64,000 bases of DNA, from NCBI GenBank assembly GCA_019637795.1, contig JAHBUY010000001.1, forward strand, positions 1,137,001 to 1,201,000. The letters run 5' to 3'. Position 1 is the first letter of the stretch. Each line of letters starts with the position of its first letter. The notes beneath the pieces are model-generated. The model was given only the letters and a program-made list of their open reading frames with translations, was not told where the DNA came from and ran no database searches. Made by a program: the position numbers and the translations under genes. The stretch comes from a bacterium (GTDB lineage: Bacteria; Desulfobacterota; Binatia; HRBIN30; CADEER01). This document shows positions 26,478 through 35,584 of this stretch, piece after piece.

Positions 26478-29246
26478 ATGGGGGACTTCGCGGGGAAGCT
26501 CGTTCTGACCGCGCTCGCGGTGGCCGTATCCTTCACCACCGCCGGCGCGCAGCCGCTCGATCGCGACGCCCGCAAGTGCGTCGCCGCGGTCGACAAGGGC
26601 ATGTCGCTGCAGGCGAAGGCGCAGACCAAGGTGGCGCTCGACTGCCTCAAGCGCGGCGCCAGCGGCGCGCTGCCGGCGATCGACGCCTGCCTCGGCGCCG
26701 ATGCCAAGGGACAGTTGGCCAAGCAGCGACTCAAGGCGATCGGCAACGAGGGGCGCTTCTGCGCCACCGGCGACCTGCCCGCCTTCGCCGTCCCCGGCCT
26801 GGTCGGCCCCTACGCGCCGCCGCCCGACCCGGCGGCCTTCGATCCCGACCTGCACGAGATCTACGCCGAGACCACGCTCGCGGCGGCGCCACGGGCGGTC
26901 GACCTGGCGCTGCGCGATGCCTTCGGCGACTCGCTCGACGTCGGCATCCTGCGCGCCAGCGCCAACCCGGCCGGCGCCAAGTGCCAGGCGCGCCTCGCCA
27001 AGGCGATCACCGGCTGCGCCGGCGCCCAGCGCAAGGCCTTCCTGAGCTGCAAGAAGAAGGCGCTGGCCGGCGGCGCCGCCAGCGGCGGCGTGCTGGAGAG
27101 CGCCTGCCTGATGACCGCCGGCAATCCCGCCACCGGCATCCCCGATCCCTCCGGCGCCGTCGGGCTGAAGTGCGCCAGCGCCTTCGCCGCGTCGCTGAGC
27201 CAGCACTGCGCCGGGCAGGTGGCGGCGGCGCTGCCGGGCGGCTGCGGCGGCAGCGCCGACCCGGCCGCCTGCCTCGCCGCGCGCGTCGCCTGCCGCGTCT
27301 GCCAGGAAGCCAACAGCGGCGGCGATCTCAACCGCGACTGCGACCTCTTCGACGACGGCCAGGACAACGCGAGCTGCGCCGCCACCGTGCCGGTGTGCGG
27401 CAACGACGTGCTCGACGCGCCCTCGGAGCAGTGCGACGACGGCAACCGCGTCGACGGCGACTGCTGCAGCGCCACCTGCCAGCTCGAGGCCACGCCCTGC
27501 CCGGCGCCGCGCGTGGTCATCGACAGCCCGGCGCACGGCAGCTTCACGCAGGCGGCCCTGGTCCAGGTCACCGGCCACGTCGAGCACGTCAACGTCAACG
27601 ACGCCCTGCTCACCCTCAACGGCGCGCCGCTCGTGCTGGCGCGCGACAAGACGTTCAGCACCGGCCTCGCGCCCGATGCCGCGCGCGTCTTCACCCCCGC
27701 CTTCGCCCGTCTCACCCGCCAGCGCGACGGCGCCGTGGCGCGCGACCGCATCGCCGTCATCGCCGGCGCGGCCCGCGCGGCGGCCGCCGGCGCGGCGAGC
27801 GGCATCGCGCTGCGCCTCAACGACAGCGCCTTCGATGCCCTCGAGCCGCTGCTCTCGTCGCTGGTGCCCCCGCTCGACCTCTCCGCGGTGCTGACCCCCG
27901 GCACGCCATTGATCAGCGACCTCTGCTATCTGCCGCTCGGCAACAGTTGCCTCGGCACCATCGACGTCGCCATCGGCTCCACGCCGGCGCCGGGGATCGA
28001 CGGCGTCGGCTTCGACATCGACTCGCAGACCGGCAAGCTGGTGGTCGCCATCGACATCCAGAACCTGCGCCTGCCGCTGACCATCACCAGCGTCACCGGC
28101 GCGCCGCTGAGCTGTGACGTCCAGGTGCAGGCGCCTTCGATCCTGCTCACCGGCAACTACGCCCTGTCGCCGCTCGCCGCCGATCCGACCCAGATCGATG
28201 TCGCGCAGATCGGCAACGTCGGCGTCACCACCCCGGGGCTGACCTCGACCACGACGTGCAGCGGCGGTCTGGGCGGCCTGGCGCCGGTGATCAACGCCCT
28301 CGCCGGACAGCTCGTGGCACAGCTCGCCAACACGCTGCTCGCGCCGCTCAACCAGGTCGACGGCAACGGCAACACGCCGACCGCCGCCCTGCTCGAGAGC
28401 GCCCTCGGCGCCATCCAGCTCGGCCCGCTGCTCTCCACCGGCCTCGGGCTCGACGTGCAGGCGCCCTGGGTGGCGATCGACGAGGACGCGCTCGGCGTCT
28501 CGTTCGCCGCCGACCTGATCGCCAGCGCGCCGCTGCCGGCGCCGGGGGCGCCGGTGCTGCCGCAGTTCCTCGCCGTGGCGGAGAGCTTCCCCGCCTTCGG
28601 CGCCACCACGCCGGCCGGCGCGATGCCGTTCGACGCCGGCCTCGGTCTGTCCACCACCGCCGTCAATGCCATTCTGCGCGCCCGCACCGAGCAGGGGCTG
28701 CTGCAGCTCGCGACCACCGCCCTCGATCTCGGCGGCGGCGCCAGCCCGCTCACCGCCGGCCTGCTCGCGCCGGCGCTGCCCGGCTTCGCCGCGCTGCCGC
28801 CGGCGACGCCGCTGACGCTGCGCGTCCTGCCGACCCTGGCCCCGGTGCTGACCGGCGCCGGCGCCCCGATCGGCGTCCTCGCCGAGCTGCGCCTCGGACA
28901 CGTCCTGCTCGAGGTGGTCGAGAACCCCGGGCCCGGCGAGACCGTGCACCTGCGCGCCGCCGTCGACGCCCGCTTCGACGTCGAGCTCGCCGCCGGCCCC
29001 GCCGGCCTCACCTTCTCGCTCACCGCGCCGACCGCCAGCGACGTCACCGTCGCCGTGCTCCTCGACCCGCTCGCCAGCGGCGATGCCAGTGTCACGGCGT
29101 TGATGCCGACCGTGCTGACCAACCTCCTGCCCGATCTCGCCGGCGCCCTCGGCACCATTCCGCTGCCCGGCGTGATCGGCTCGAACCTGGAGGTCTCGCG
29201 CTCGCCCTACTACACGGTGTTCGCGGAGCTCGGCTCGCTGCTGTGA
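26478..29246 (+). CDS. Large secreted Cys-rich protein with DUF4215-type repeat
   Basis: A 922-residue exported protein, start ATG 26478 (GGAG five bases upstream). The signal peptide is LVLTALAVAVSFTTAGAQ. Residues 30-300 hold paired-Cys helical repeats (ARKCVAAVDKGM, LDCLKRGASGALPAIDACLG, KCQARLAKAITGCAG). Residues about 312-345 are a single DUF4215/Myxococcus-type repeat (CGNDVLDAPSEQCDDGN, then CCSATCQ). A beta-rich C-terminal half starts at PRVVIDSPAHGSFT, an Ig-like opening, and continues with amphipathic strands to the end; it could be lipid-binding. Function is not known. I chose this ATG over the long open frame upstream because the signal peptide begins here. Confidence 0.75.
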   Translation: MGDFAGKLVLTALAVAVSFTTAGAQPLDRDARKCVAAVDKGMSLQAKAQTKVALDCLKRGASGALPAIDACLGADAKGQLAKQRLKAIGNEGRFCATGDLPAFAVPGLVGPYAPPPDPAAFDPDLHEIYAETTLAAAPRAVDLALRDAFGDSLDVGILRASANPAGAKCQARLAKAITGCAGAQRKAFLSCKKKALAGGAASGGVLESACLMTAGNPATGIPDPSGAVGLKCASAFAASLSQHCAGQVAAALPGGCGGSADPAACLAARVACRVCQEANSGGDLNRDCDLFDDGQDNASCAATVPVCGNDVLDAPSEQCDDGNRVDGDCCSATCQLEATPCPAPRVVIDSPAHGSFTQAALVQVTGHVEHVNVNDALLTLNGAPLVLARDKTFSTGLAPDAARVFTPAFARLTRQRDGAVARDRIAVIAGAARAAAAGAASGIALRLNDSAFDALEPLLSSLVPPLDLSAVLTPGTPLISDLCYLPLGNSCLGTIDVAIGSTPAPGIDGVGFDIDSQTGKLVVAIDIQNLRLPLTITSVTGAPLSCDVQVQAPSILLTGNYALSPLAADPTQIDVAQIGNVGVTTPGLTSTTTCSGGLGGLAPVINALAGQLVAQLANTLLAPLNQVDGNGNTPTAALLESALGAIQLGPLLSTGLGLDVQAPWVAIDEDALGVSFAADLIASAPLPAPGAPVLPQFLAVAESFPAFGATTPAGAMPFDAGLGLSTTAVNAILRARTEQGLLQLATTALDLGGGASPLTAGLLAPALPGFAALPPATPLTLRVLPTLAPVLTGAGAPIGVLAELRLGHVLLEVVENPGPGETVHLRAAVDARFDVELAAGPAGLTFSLTAPTASDVTVAVLLDPLASGDASVTALMPTVLTNLLPDLAGALGTIPLPGVIGSNLEVSRSPYYTVFAELGSLL

Positions 29247-29341
29247 GGGACCGGAAACCTTCTCCCCGGCGCCGTCTCACACGATCGTCGCATCGCCTTG
29301 CCGCGCCGTGGTGCGGTGGGTAGTCAGCGCACGGGGAGCCG

Positions 29342-29704
29342 ATGACCGACCGCCGGACGCTGATACGCCAGTACAAGGAGACGCCGCGCCCGATGGGCGT
29401 CTACTGCGTGCGCAACACGGTGAACGGCAAGGCGCTGGTCGGCGTCGCCCGCGACGTGCCGGGCAAGCTCAACAGCCATCGCGCGCAACTGCGGATGCGG
29501 GCCCATCGCAACCCGGCGCTGCAGCGGGACTGGGATGCCTTCGGCGCCGACGCCTTCGTCTTCGAGGCGCTTGACCTGCTGACGCCGACGGCGACGCCCG
29601 GATACGACCCGACCGACGATCTGCGGCTCCTCGAGGAGCTGTGGCTCGAGAAGCTGCGCCCCTGGGACGAGCGCGGCTACAACCCGCCGCCACGTCCGCG
29701 CTGA
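29342..29704 (+). CDS. GIY-YIG nuclease family protein
   Basis: A 120-residue single-domain protein with start ATG 29342 (GGGAGCCG upstream). The GIY-YIG core appears as GVYCVRNTVNGKALVGVARD, with GVY and LVG standing in for GIY and YIG. The conserved Arg and neighbouring residues are in NSHRAQLRMRAHRNPALQRD, followed by WDAFGADAFVFEALDLL and the catalytic Glu region LLEELWLEKLRPW. This small free-standing subfamily is common in bacteria; the cellular role is unclear. Confidence 0.82.
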   Translation: MTDRRTLIRQYKETPRPMGVYCVRNTVNGKALVGVARDVPGKLNSHRAQLRMRAHRNPALQRDWDAFGADAFVFEALDLLTPTATPGYDPTDDLRLLEELWLEKLRPWDERGYNPPPRPR

Positions 29705-29745
29705 CGCCACGTTGCCGGCGCCGGCGCGCCATGTAGGATCGCGCC

Positions 29746-30897
29746 ATGCCGGTCGAGATCGCGCTCGCGCGTCGCATCGCCGACATCGAGCGCGGCGAGT
29801 GGGAGGCGCTGCTCGGTCCCGCCGGCTCGCCGTTCCTCGAATGGGACTGGCTCGACGCGCTCGAGCAGTCGGGCTGCGTCAGCGCCAGCGCCGGCTGGGC
29901 GCCGCACCACCTCACGGTGCGCCGCGACGGCCGGCTGATCGCCGCCGCGCCGATGTACCTCAAGGGGCACAGCCAGGGCGAGTTCGTCTTCGACCACACC
30001 TGGGCCGACGCCGCCGAACGCGCCGGCCTCGCCTACTATCCGAAGCTGCTGGTCGCGGTGCCGCTCACGCCGGCGACCGGACCGCGCTTCCTCACCCACC
30101 CCGACGAGCCGCGGTCGGCGCTGCTGACGCTGATGGCGGAGTCGCTGCGCGACCTCTGCACCCGCCATCAGCTCTCCTCGGTGCACGTCAACTTCTGCGC
30201 CGACGACGAGATCGCGCCGCTGCAGGCGGCCGGGTTTCTGCACCGCCGGGGCGTGCAGTACCACTGGCGCAACCACGACTACGCGACCTTCGACGACTAC
30301 CTGGGGCGCATGCGCAGCAAGCGCCGGGTCGAGGTGAAGCGCGAGCTGCGACTGATCGCCGACCAGGGCATCACCGTCACCCCGCTCGCCGGCGACGCCA
30401 TCCCCGACGAGCTCTTCGAGCCGATGTTCCGCCTCTACAAGTCGACCATCGACAAGCTGTACTGGGGTCGCCAGTACCTGAACGCCGCCTTCTTCCAGCA
30501 GCTTCGCGCGCGCTGGAAGCGCAACCTCTGCTTCGTCGCCGCGCAGCGCGGCGACGAGCTGCTCGCCGGCGCGATCAACGTGCAGAAGAACGGCGTCCTC
30601 TACGGCCGCTACTGGGGCTGCTTCGCGGAGGTGCGCCAGCTCCACTTCGTCGTCTGCTACTACGCCGGCGTCCGCCACTGCATCGAGCACGGCTTCAGCC
30701 GCTTCGAGCCCGGCGCCGGCGGCGAGTACAAGCACTGGCGCGGCTTCGACGCCGCGGTCACCCACAGCCTGCACTTCCTCGCCCACCCGGGCCTGGCGCG
30801 CGCGGTCGCCGACTTCCTGCGCCGCGAGCACGCCCACATCGACGACGTGGTGGGCTTCCTCGACGAGCGCAGCGTGATCAGGAAGCCCGGCGGCTGA
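29746..30897 (+). CDS. GNAT-like acyltransferase of the COG3146 family
   Basis: A 383-residue protein built of two tandem GNAT-type folds. Landmarks are SPFLEWDWLDALEQSGC, MYLKGHSQGEFVFDHTWADA, YYPKLLVAVPLTPATGPRFL, VHVNFCADDE and FEPGAGGEYKHWRGF near the end. These match the COG3146 family, which is predicted to transfer acyl or aminoacyl groups, perhaps in peptidoglycan or lipid modification. Substrate unknown. It is 41 bp after the GIY-YIG gene, and convergent with the DUF2333 gene. Confidence 0.85.
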   Translation: MPVEIALARRIADIERGEWEALLGPAGSPFLEWDWLDALEQSGCVSASAGWAPHHLTVRRDGRLIAAAPMYLKGHSQGEFVFDHTWADAAERAGLAYYPKLLVAVPLTPATGPRFLTHPDEPRSALLTLMAESLRDLCTRHQLSSVHVNFCADDEIAPLQAAGFLHRRGVQYHWRNHDYATFDDYLGRMRSKRRVEVKRELRLIADQGITVTPLAGDAIPDELFEPMFRLYKSTIDKLYWGRQYLNAAFFQQLRARWKRNLCFVAAQRGDELLAGAINVQKNGVLYGRYWGCFAEVRQLHFVVCYYAGVRHCIEHGFSRFEPGAGGEYKHWRGFDAAVTHSLHFLAHPGLARAVADFLRREHAHIDDVVGFLDERSVIRKPGG

Positions 30898-30952
30898 GCT
30901 GGCCGGCGGCCGCGGGCGCCGGCCGGACCGGCGCGCTCGCGCGCGGCCGGGT

Positions 30953-31888
30953 CTACTTCTCCAGCTCCTCGCGAATCGTGTACATCTTCTGCCGCGCCTC
31001 GGCGATGTAGACGTCGAGGTTGCGGCGGTGGTTGGCGGTGAGACCGTCGGGGCCGCCGTCGAGGACGATCAGCGGCTTCAGCACCGCCGCCTTGCCGAGC
31101 GTGTCGATGACCTCGTCGACCGTCCGCTGGATGCTCGGCCGATTGACGAACTCCGCCGCGTACTCGCGCTTCAGCGCCCGCGCCAGGTGGTGGATCACGT
31201 GGGCGACGCCCTGGGCGTGGTAGAAGTAGTCGTCGGTGTCCCACGGCCGGATGCTGCTGCCGTTCGACTCGACGTCCTTGAACAGGTTGGCGTGCGCGTC
31301 GCCGAGAATGTCGGACCAGCTCTGGAAGAGACGGATCAGCTCGACGTTGCGCTGATTGAGCGGCTTCGAGGTCGGCGGCGTGGCGGCGAGCCCATCGACG
31401 TAGCGCTTCAGCGCCTTGACCGCCTCCTTGTAACGGCCCTCCGCCGAGGGGAACCAGAACTTGGTCTCGTCGTTGCGCAGCAGCGTATCGGCGGCGACCA
31501 GGTTGGGATCGTACTCGTTGGACGAGATCTTGGTCAGGTGATCCTTGAACACGCGCAGGCTCTCGCGCAGCGCGAGGATGATGCCGAGCTGGCGGCTGGC
31601 GTTGTTGTCGGCGGCGACCGCCGGTCCCCAGAGGACGAAGTCGTTGGGGCGCCAGCCCGTGGGACTCGTCAGCTCGTGGTCCATCAGCGCCGCGGCGGTC
31701 GACGCGAAGGCCTCGCCGCCGACCAGGGTGCGATCCGGCGGGTAGGCGGCATCGACGTCGTACGGCAGGATCGCGTGACGCTTCAGGCCGTAGTGCAGCA
31801 CCAGATTGCCGGCGACGAACAGCACCAGCAGACCGATCACGAGGTAGAGGACGGTGTTACCGCGCTGGTTGGCGAGCGGTGATCGCAT
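30953..31888 (-). CDS. DUF2333 family membrane-anchored protein
   Basis: A 311-residue protein starting at ATG 31888. One N-terminal membrane anchor (NTVLYLVIGLLVLFVAGNLV) is followed by a soluble helical domain with DUF2333 features: LMDHELTSPTGWRPNDFVLW, FWFPSAEGRYKEAVKALKRY and DTDDYFYHAQGVAHVIHHLA. The family is periplasm-facing and of unknown function, usually single-copy in proteobacteria. No operon partner is seen. Confidence 0.8.
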   Translation of the reverse strand: MRSPLANQRGNTVLYLVIGLLVLFVAGNLVLHYGLKRHAILPYDVDAAYPPDRTLVGGEAFASTAAALMDHELTSPTGWRPNDFVLWGPAVAADNNASRQLGIILALRESLRVFKDHLTKISSNEYDPNLVAADTLLRNDETKFWFPSAEGRYKEAVKALKRYVDGLAATPPTSKPLNQRNVELIRLFQSWSDILGDAHANLFKDVESNGSSIRPWDTDDYFYHAQGVAHVIHHLARALKREYAAEFVNRPSIQRTVDEVIDTLGKAAVLKPLIVLDGGPDGLTANHRRNLDVYIAEARQKMYTIREELEK

Positions 31889-31979
31889 GCGGCATGGGTA
31901 GCACATCGCCGCTCGCTGGCAACGTTGCGCTGGCGGCGCCGGCCCCGTAGGGTCGCGCTGCACTCGCCATGGAGGACCC

Positions 31980-32429
31980 ATGCGGACGCGTCGCCTTCTC
32001 GCCTTCCTCGTCGTGCTGCTGTTGCCCCTCGCCGCCGCGGCGGAGCTGTCGCAGCAACTGCAGCAGCAGCTCGCGACCGGCAAGTACGTCTACATCTCCT
32101 CGACGCGAAAGGACGGCTCGCTGAGCAAGCCGGCCGAGATCTGGTACCTCTGGCACGACAACGCGGTCTACGTCGGCACCCGCCCGACCTCGTGGCGCGT
32201 GCGCCGCATCAAGGCCGGCCGCCCGCAGGCCAAGATCGCCGTCGGCTCGGTCGACGCGGCCTCCTTCATGGCCACCGGCTCGCTGGTGAGCGACCCGAAG
32301 ATCGAAGCGCTGCTCATGCGGACCTTCGCCGAGAAGTACCCCGACGGCTGGACACAGCACGAGGAGAGTTTCCGCCAGGGGTTCAAGGATCGGACGCGGG
32401 TGATCGTGAAGTACGTGCCCACCCCCTGA
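31980..32429 (+). CDS. Exported pyridoxamine-phosphate-oxidase-like split-barrel protein
   Basis: A 149-residue protein, start ATG 31980 (GGAGGACCC). The signal peptide is LLAFLVVLLLPLAAAAE. The mature part follows a PNPOx-like flavin-binding split barrel: YVYISSTRKDGSLSKPAEIW, NAVYVGTRPTSWRVRRIKAG and AKIAVGSVDAASFMATGSLV. Members of this family bind FMN, F420 or heme. Export with a cofactor would usually require Tat, but the signal looks Sec-type. The split transketolase genes follow 33 bp later; no functional link is evident. Confidence 0.72.
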   Translation: MRTRRLLAFLVVLLLPLAAAAELSQQLQQQLATGKYVYISSTRKDGSLSKPAEIWYLWHDNAVYVGTRPTSWRVRRIKAGRPQAKIAVGSVDAASFMATGSLVSDPKIEALLMRTFAEKYPDGWTQHEESFRQGFKDRTRVIVKYVPTP

Positions 32430-32462
32430 GTCGGCACCCGGGACACGGAGCCGCGCCATCGC

Positions 32463-33269
32463 ATGGACCGCATCGCCGCGCTCACCGCTCGGGCGGCGCG
32501 TCTGCGGGCGCACGTCGTCGGCATCGCCGCGGCGCAACTCTGCCACCTCGGCGGCTCGCTGTCCTGCGCCGACCTGATGGCGGCGCTGTTCTTCGACGTT
32601 CTGCAGCTCGACGACACCGCGCGGCGGCGCCGCGACCGGTTCCTGCTCAGCAAGGGGCACGCCGTGCACATCCTCCACGCCTGCCTCGCCGAGCGCGGCC
32701 TGATCGATCCGGCCGAGTTGCCGCGGAGCGGCCAGCTCGGCAGCCGGTTGGGCGGGCATCCGACCATGCGCGCCCCGGGCATCGAGCTCGCGACCGGCTC
32801 CCTCGGGCACGCGCTGTCGGTCGGGCTCGGCATCGCGATGGCGGAACAGCTCGACGGCTCGCCGTCGCGCACCGTGGTGCTGCTCGGCGACGGCGAGTTG
32901 CAGGAGGGCACGGTGTGGGAAGCGGCGCTGTGCGCGCCGCGCTTCCGCGTGCCCAACCTGCTGGCGATCGTCGACTACAACCGCTTCCAGTCCGCCGGCG
33001 CCGTCGACGAGGTCCTGCCGCTCGAGCCGCTGGCCGACAAGTGGCGGGCCTTCCGCTGGCGGGTGCGCGAGATCGACGGCCACGACATGGCGGCGGTCTG
33101 CGCCGCGCTCGACGCGGCGCCGGCCGCCGACGCGCCGACGGTGCTGATCGCCCACACCGTGAAGGGCAAGGGCGTGCCCGGCGTCGAGGGCACGGCGCGC
33201 GCCCACTACACGCGGCTCAGCGACGAGGAAGCGGCGCGCGCCTATGCGGCGCTGGGAGCGACGCCGTGA
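32463..33269 (+). CDS. Transketolase family protein, N-terminal (ThDP-binding) subunit
   Basis: A 268-residue protein corresponding to the first half of transketolase. It has the ThDP motif GDGELQEGTVWEAA ending in IVDYNRFQSAG, the substrate-loop region LGGSLSCADLMAALF, SKGHAVHILHACLAE, and the GSLGHALSVGLGIAMAEQ helix. Its stop overlaps the start of the C-terminal half (GTGA at 33266-33269), so both subunits are made together. Such split transketolases often act on atypical sugars or in DXS-like and secondary pathways. A full-length transketolase is encoded separately at 40919. Confidence 0.9.
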   Translation: MDRIAALTARAARLRAHVVGIAAAQLCHLGGSLSCADLMAALFFDVLQLDDTARRRRDRFLLSKGHAVHILHACLAERGLIDPAELPRSGQLGSRLGGHPTMRAPGIELATGSLGHALSVGLGIAMAEQLDGSPSRTVVLLGDGELQEGTVWEAALCAPRFRVPNLLAIVDYNRFQSAGAVDEVLPLEPLADKWRAFRWRVREIDGHDMAAVCAALDAAPAADAPTVLIAHTVKGKGVPGVEGTARAHYTRLSDEEAARAYAALGATP

Positions 33270-34192
33270 GCCTCGGCGGCTATCGCACCGCGCTGGCCGG
33301 CATGCAGGTGGTGGGCGAGCTCGCCGCCGCCGATCCGCGCGTCGTGCTGGTGTCGCAGGACTTCGGCCCGGTGCGCGGCTTCACCGATCGCTTCCCCGAC
33401 CGCCACTTCGACGTCGGCATCAGCGAGGAGAACCTGATCGGCGTCGCCGCCGGCCTCGCCCACGCCGGCAAGCTGCCCTTCGTCCTCGGCATGGCGCCGT
33501 TCGTCTCGATGCGCGGCTTCGAGCAGATCCGCGACGACTGCGCCTACAACCGCAACCCGGTGAAGCTCGTCGCCCCCTTCGCCGGCCTCGAGGCCGGCGC
33601 CTGGGGCGCGACCCACCACGCCATCGAGGACATCGCCCTGCTGCGCACCGTCCCCGGCCTGACGATCCTCTCCCCCGCCGATCCCGACGAGAGCCAGCGC
33701 GCGATCCGCGCCGCGGCGGCGATCGACGGTCCGGTGTACCTGCGCATCGGCGCCCTGCGGCCGATCGCCGGCTACGCCGCGCCGTTCATCCCCGGCGAGA
33801 TCGTCACGCTGCGCGACGGCGACGACGCGGCCATCCTCGCCACCGGCGGCTGCGTCGCGACGGCGCTGGCGGCGCACGACGCCCTGCGCGCCGGCGGCGC
33901 CAGCGCCCGGGTGCTCAACGTGCACACGCTCAAGCCGCTCGACCGCGCCGCCGTCGCGCGCGCGGCGCGCGAGACCGGACGGCTGGTCACCGTCGAGGAG
34001 CACTTCATCGACGGCGGTCTGGGCGGCGCCGTCGCCGAGATCCTCGCCGAGACCGGCGCCGCCCGCCTGCGCCGCGTCGGCGTCCGCGACCGCTTCTGCA
34101 CCGAGGTCGCCCCGTACCCCGAGCTGCTGCGCCTGCACGGCATCGATGCCGAGGGCGTCGTCGCCGCGGTGCGCGAGCTCCTCGACGACTGA
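33266..34192 (+). CDS. Transketolase family protein, C-terminal (pyrimidine-binding) subunit
   Basis: A 308-residue protein, start GTG 33266 overlapping the upstream stop. It is the second half of transketolase: the catalytic Glu lies in DVGISEENLIGVAAGLAHAG, followed by VLGMAPFVSMRGFEQIRDD, and the phosphate/sugar side is LRTVPGLTILSPADPDESQR. The last domain has VTVEEHFIDGGLGGAVAEIL, typical of DXS/transketolase C-terminal domains. Together with the upstream subunit it should form a heterotetramer. The natural substrate is not clear. The gene ends 13 bp before copy B of the intergenic repeat. Confidence 0.9.
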   Translation: MSLGGYRTALAGMQVVGELAAADPRVVLVSQDFGPVRGFTDRFPDRHFDVGISEENLIGVAAGLAHAGKLPFVLGMAPFVSMRGFEQIRDDCAYNRNPVKLVAPFAGLEAGAWGATHHAIEDIALLRTVPGLTILSPADPDESQRAIRAAAAIDGPVYLRIGALRPIAGYAAPFIPGEIVTLRDGDDAAILATGGCVATALAAHDALRAGGASARVLNVHTLKPLDRAAVARAARETGRLVTVEEHFIDGGLGGAVAEILAETGAARLRRVGVRDRFCTEVAPYPELLRLHGIDAEGVVAAVRELLDD

Positions 34193-34205
34193 ACGGCCCA
34201 GCAGT

Positions 34206-34354
34206 ACAGGCGGCGTCGCGAGGGCGAGGGACTGTGCGCCAGATCAGGCGCCGAACCGGAGGCAAACCGGTCGGTGTTGTCGAGGATTCGGCAACGAAGA
34301 GCTGGCGCACGAGACCCGCCCGCAGCGGCCGACCTGTTTGTCAACGGGCTGCTA
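34206..34354 (-). repeat. Intergenic stop-codon-overlapping repeat, copy B
   Basis: About 149 bp, inverted relative to copy A at 26254-26404. Read on the minus strand it also begins TAGCAG, and that TAG is the stop codon of the alcohol dehydrogenase gene. It fills the space between two convergent genes and could act as a shared terminator. Confidence 0.75.
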
Positions 34355-35584
34355 CGCGAACTGGAACGCGACCTTGATGCAGCCGGTGCGCTTGCGGATG
34401 GCGGTCAGGAAGGCGTCCCGCCAGTCCGCGAGGCCGTAGCGGTGGGTGACCAGGAAGGCGAGGTCCACCTCGCCGGCGGCGCAGAGGTCGATGTAGTGCT
34501 CGATGGCGTGCTTACGGACGCCGCGGAACTCCTCGACGCCGAAGGCGTTGGAGCCGACGACGCGCAGCTCCTTGAAGTAGAGCGGCGTCCACTCGAAGCG
34601 CTTCGGCGCCTCGACGCCGATGATCGACAGGATGCCGCGCGGCCGCACCAGGCGCAGGCCGATCTCGATCGTGTCCGGCGAGCAGATCGAGTCGTAGACG
34701 GCGTCGACGCCGCCCGCCAGCATCGGCAGCCCGTGCCAGCGCGACCCCCACGGCCGCGCCCCGGTGAGGCGGGCGATCGTGGCGATGATCTCCTTGCCCT
34801 TGCGGCTGGTGATCACCTCGCTGGCGCCGAGCCGGCGCGCCGCCTCCTCCTGCTGCGGATAGCGGGCGATGACGACGATGCGCGCCTTCGGTCTCACCAC
34901 CTTCACCGCCGCCACCGCCGCCAGGCCGATGGTGCCGGCGCCGTACACCAGCACCGTCGGCTCGTCGCCTTCGGGCGGATCCTTGACCACCGCGTGGAAC
35001 GACACCGCGAACGGGTCGGCGAGCACCGCCTGCTCGTCGCTGACGCTGACGGGCAGCGGAAACACCTGGCTCTCGTGCAGCGCGACGCGCGCCGCGTAGG
35101 CGCCGGGGGCGTCGTTGCAGTTGCCGAGGTGCAGGCCGGCGCGCAGGCCGCCGGAGTCGAAGTTGTGGCAGATCGAGAGATTGCCCTCGGCGCAGGACGG
35201 ACACAGCGGCGTGATGCCGCGCGGCGCGCAGGAGAGCCATGGATTGATGGCGACGCGATCGCCGGGCTTCACCCGGCTGACGCCGGCGCCGACCTCGGCG
35301 ACGACGCCGCACGTCTCGTGACCGAGGACGTGCGGGAACGAGATGATGCCGGAGATCGGGTTGTCGAAGTGGCCCTTGAGCAGGAGTTGCTTCTGGTCGC
35401 TGCCGCAGATGCCGGTCAGGGTCGGCCGCACCACCACCCAGTCGTCGCCGCGCAGGCGCGCCTCGGGAATGTCGGCGAGCTGCACCGGGGCGTAGCCGGC
35501 GATGAACGCCCGGTAGGAGAACAGCCCGAGCGTGCGCGTGAGGATGATCTTCGGAATGTTCATCTCGAACTGTAGAGCCTGCAT
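34352..35584 (-). CDS. Zinc-dependent medium-chain alcohol dehydrogenase family protein
   Basis: A 410-residue MDR-family dehydrogenase. ATG 35584 (MQALQFEMN) is chosen because AAGGAG sits 6 bp upstream. The catalytic zinc Cys is in LTGICGSDQKQLLL and the next ligands in HVLGHETCGVV. The structural-zinc lobe has an expanded form, CAPRGITPLCPSCAEGNLSIC. The Rossmann part is VLVYGAGTIGLAAVAAVKVV. The long insert in the zinc lobe and a poorly conserved C-terminus make the substrate uncertain. It is separated from the neighbouring transketolase genes only by the repeat. Confidence 0.88.
   Translation of the reverse strand: MQALQFEMNIPKIILTRTLGLFSYRAFIAGYAPVQLADIPEARLRGDDWVVVRPTLTGICGSDQKQLLLKGHFDNPISGIISFPHVLGHETCGVVAEVGAGVSRVKPGDRVAINPWLSCAPRGITPLCPSCAEGNLSICHNFDSGGLRAGLHLGNCNDAPGAYAARVALHESQVFPLPVSVSDEQAVLADPFAVSFHAVVKDPPEGDEPTVLVYGAGTIGLAAVAAVKVVRPKARIVVIARYPQQEEAARRLGASEVITSRKGKEIIATIARLTGARPWGSRWHGLPMLAGGVDAVYDSICSPDTIEIGLRLVRPRGILSIIGVEAPKRFEWTPLYFKELRVVGSNAFGVEEFRGVRKHAIEHYIDLCAAGEVDLAFLVTHRYGLADWRDAFLTAIRKRTGCIKVAFQFA

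Noticed and set aside
24732..29246. A single 1504-codon open frame on the plus strand
   Set aside because: The first third runs out of frame through the HExxH gene and is Arg/Ala nonsense; the real protein starts at ATG 26478 with a signal peptide.
34005..34310. Minus-strand frame similar to one near 26314
   Set aside because: The similarity comes only from the repeated intergenic element; there is no independent gene.
26254..34354. Composite transposon bounded by the two inverted 150-bp copies
   Set aside because: The copies are intergenic elements without a transposase or target-site duplication, and the genes between them look chromosomal.
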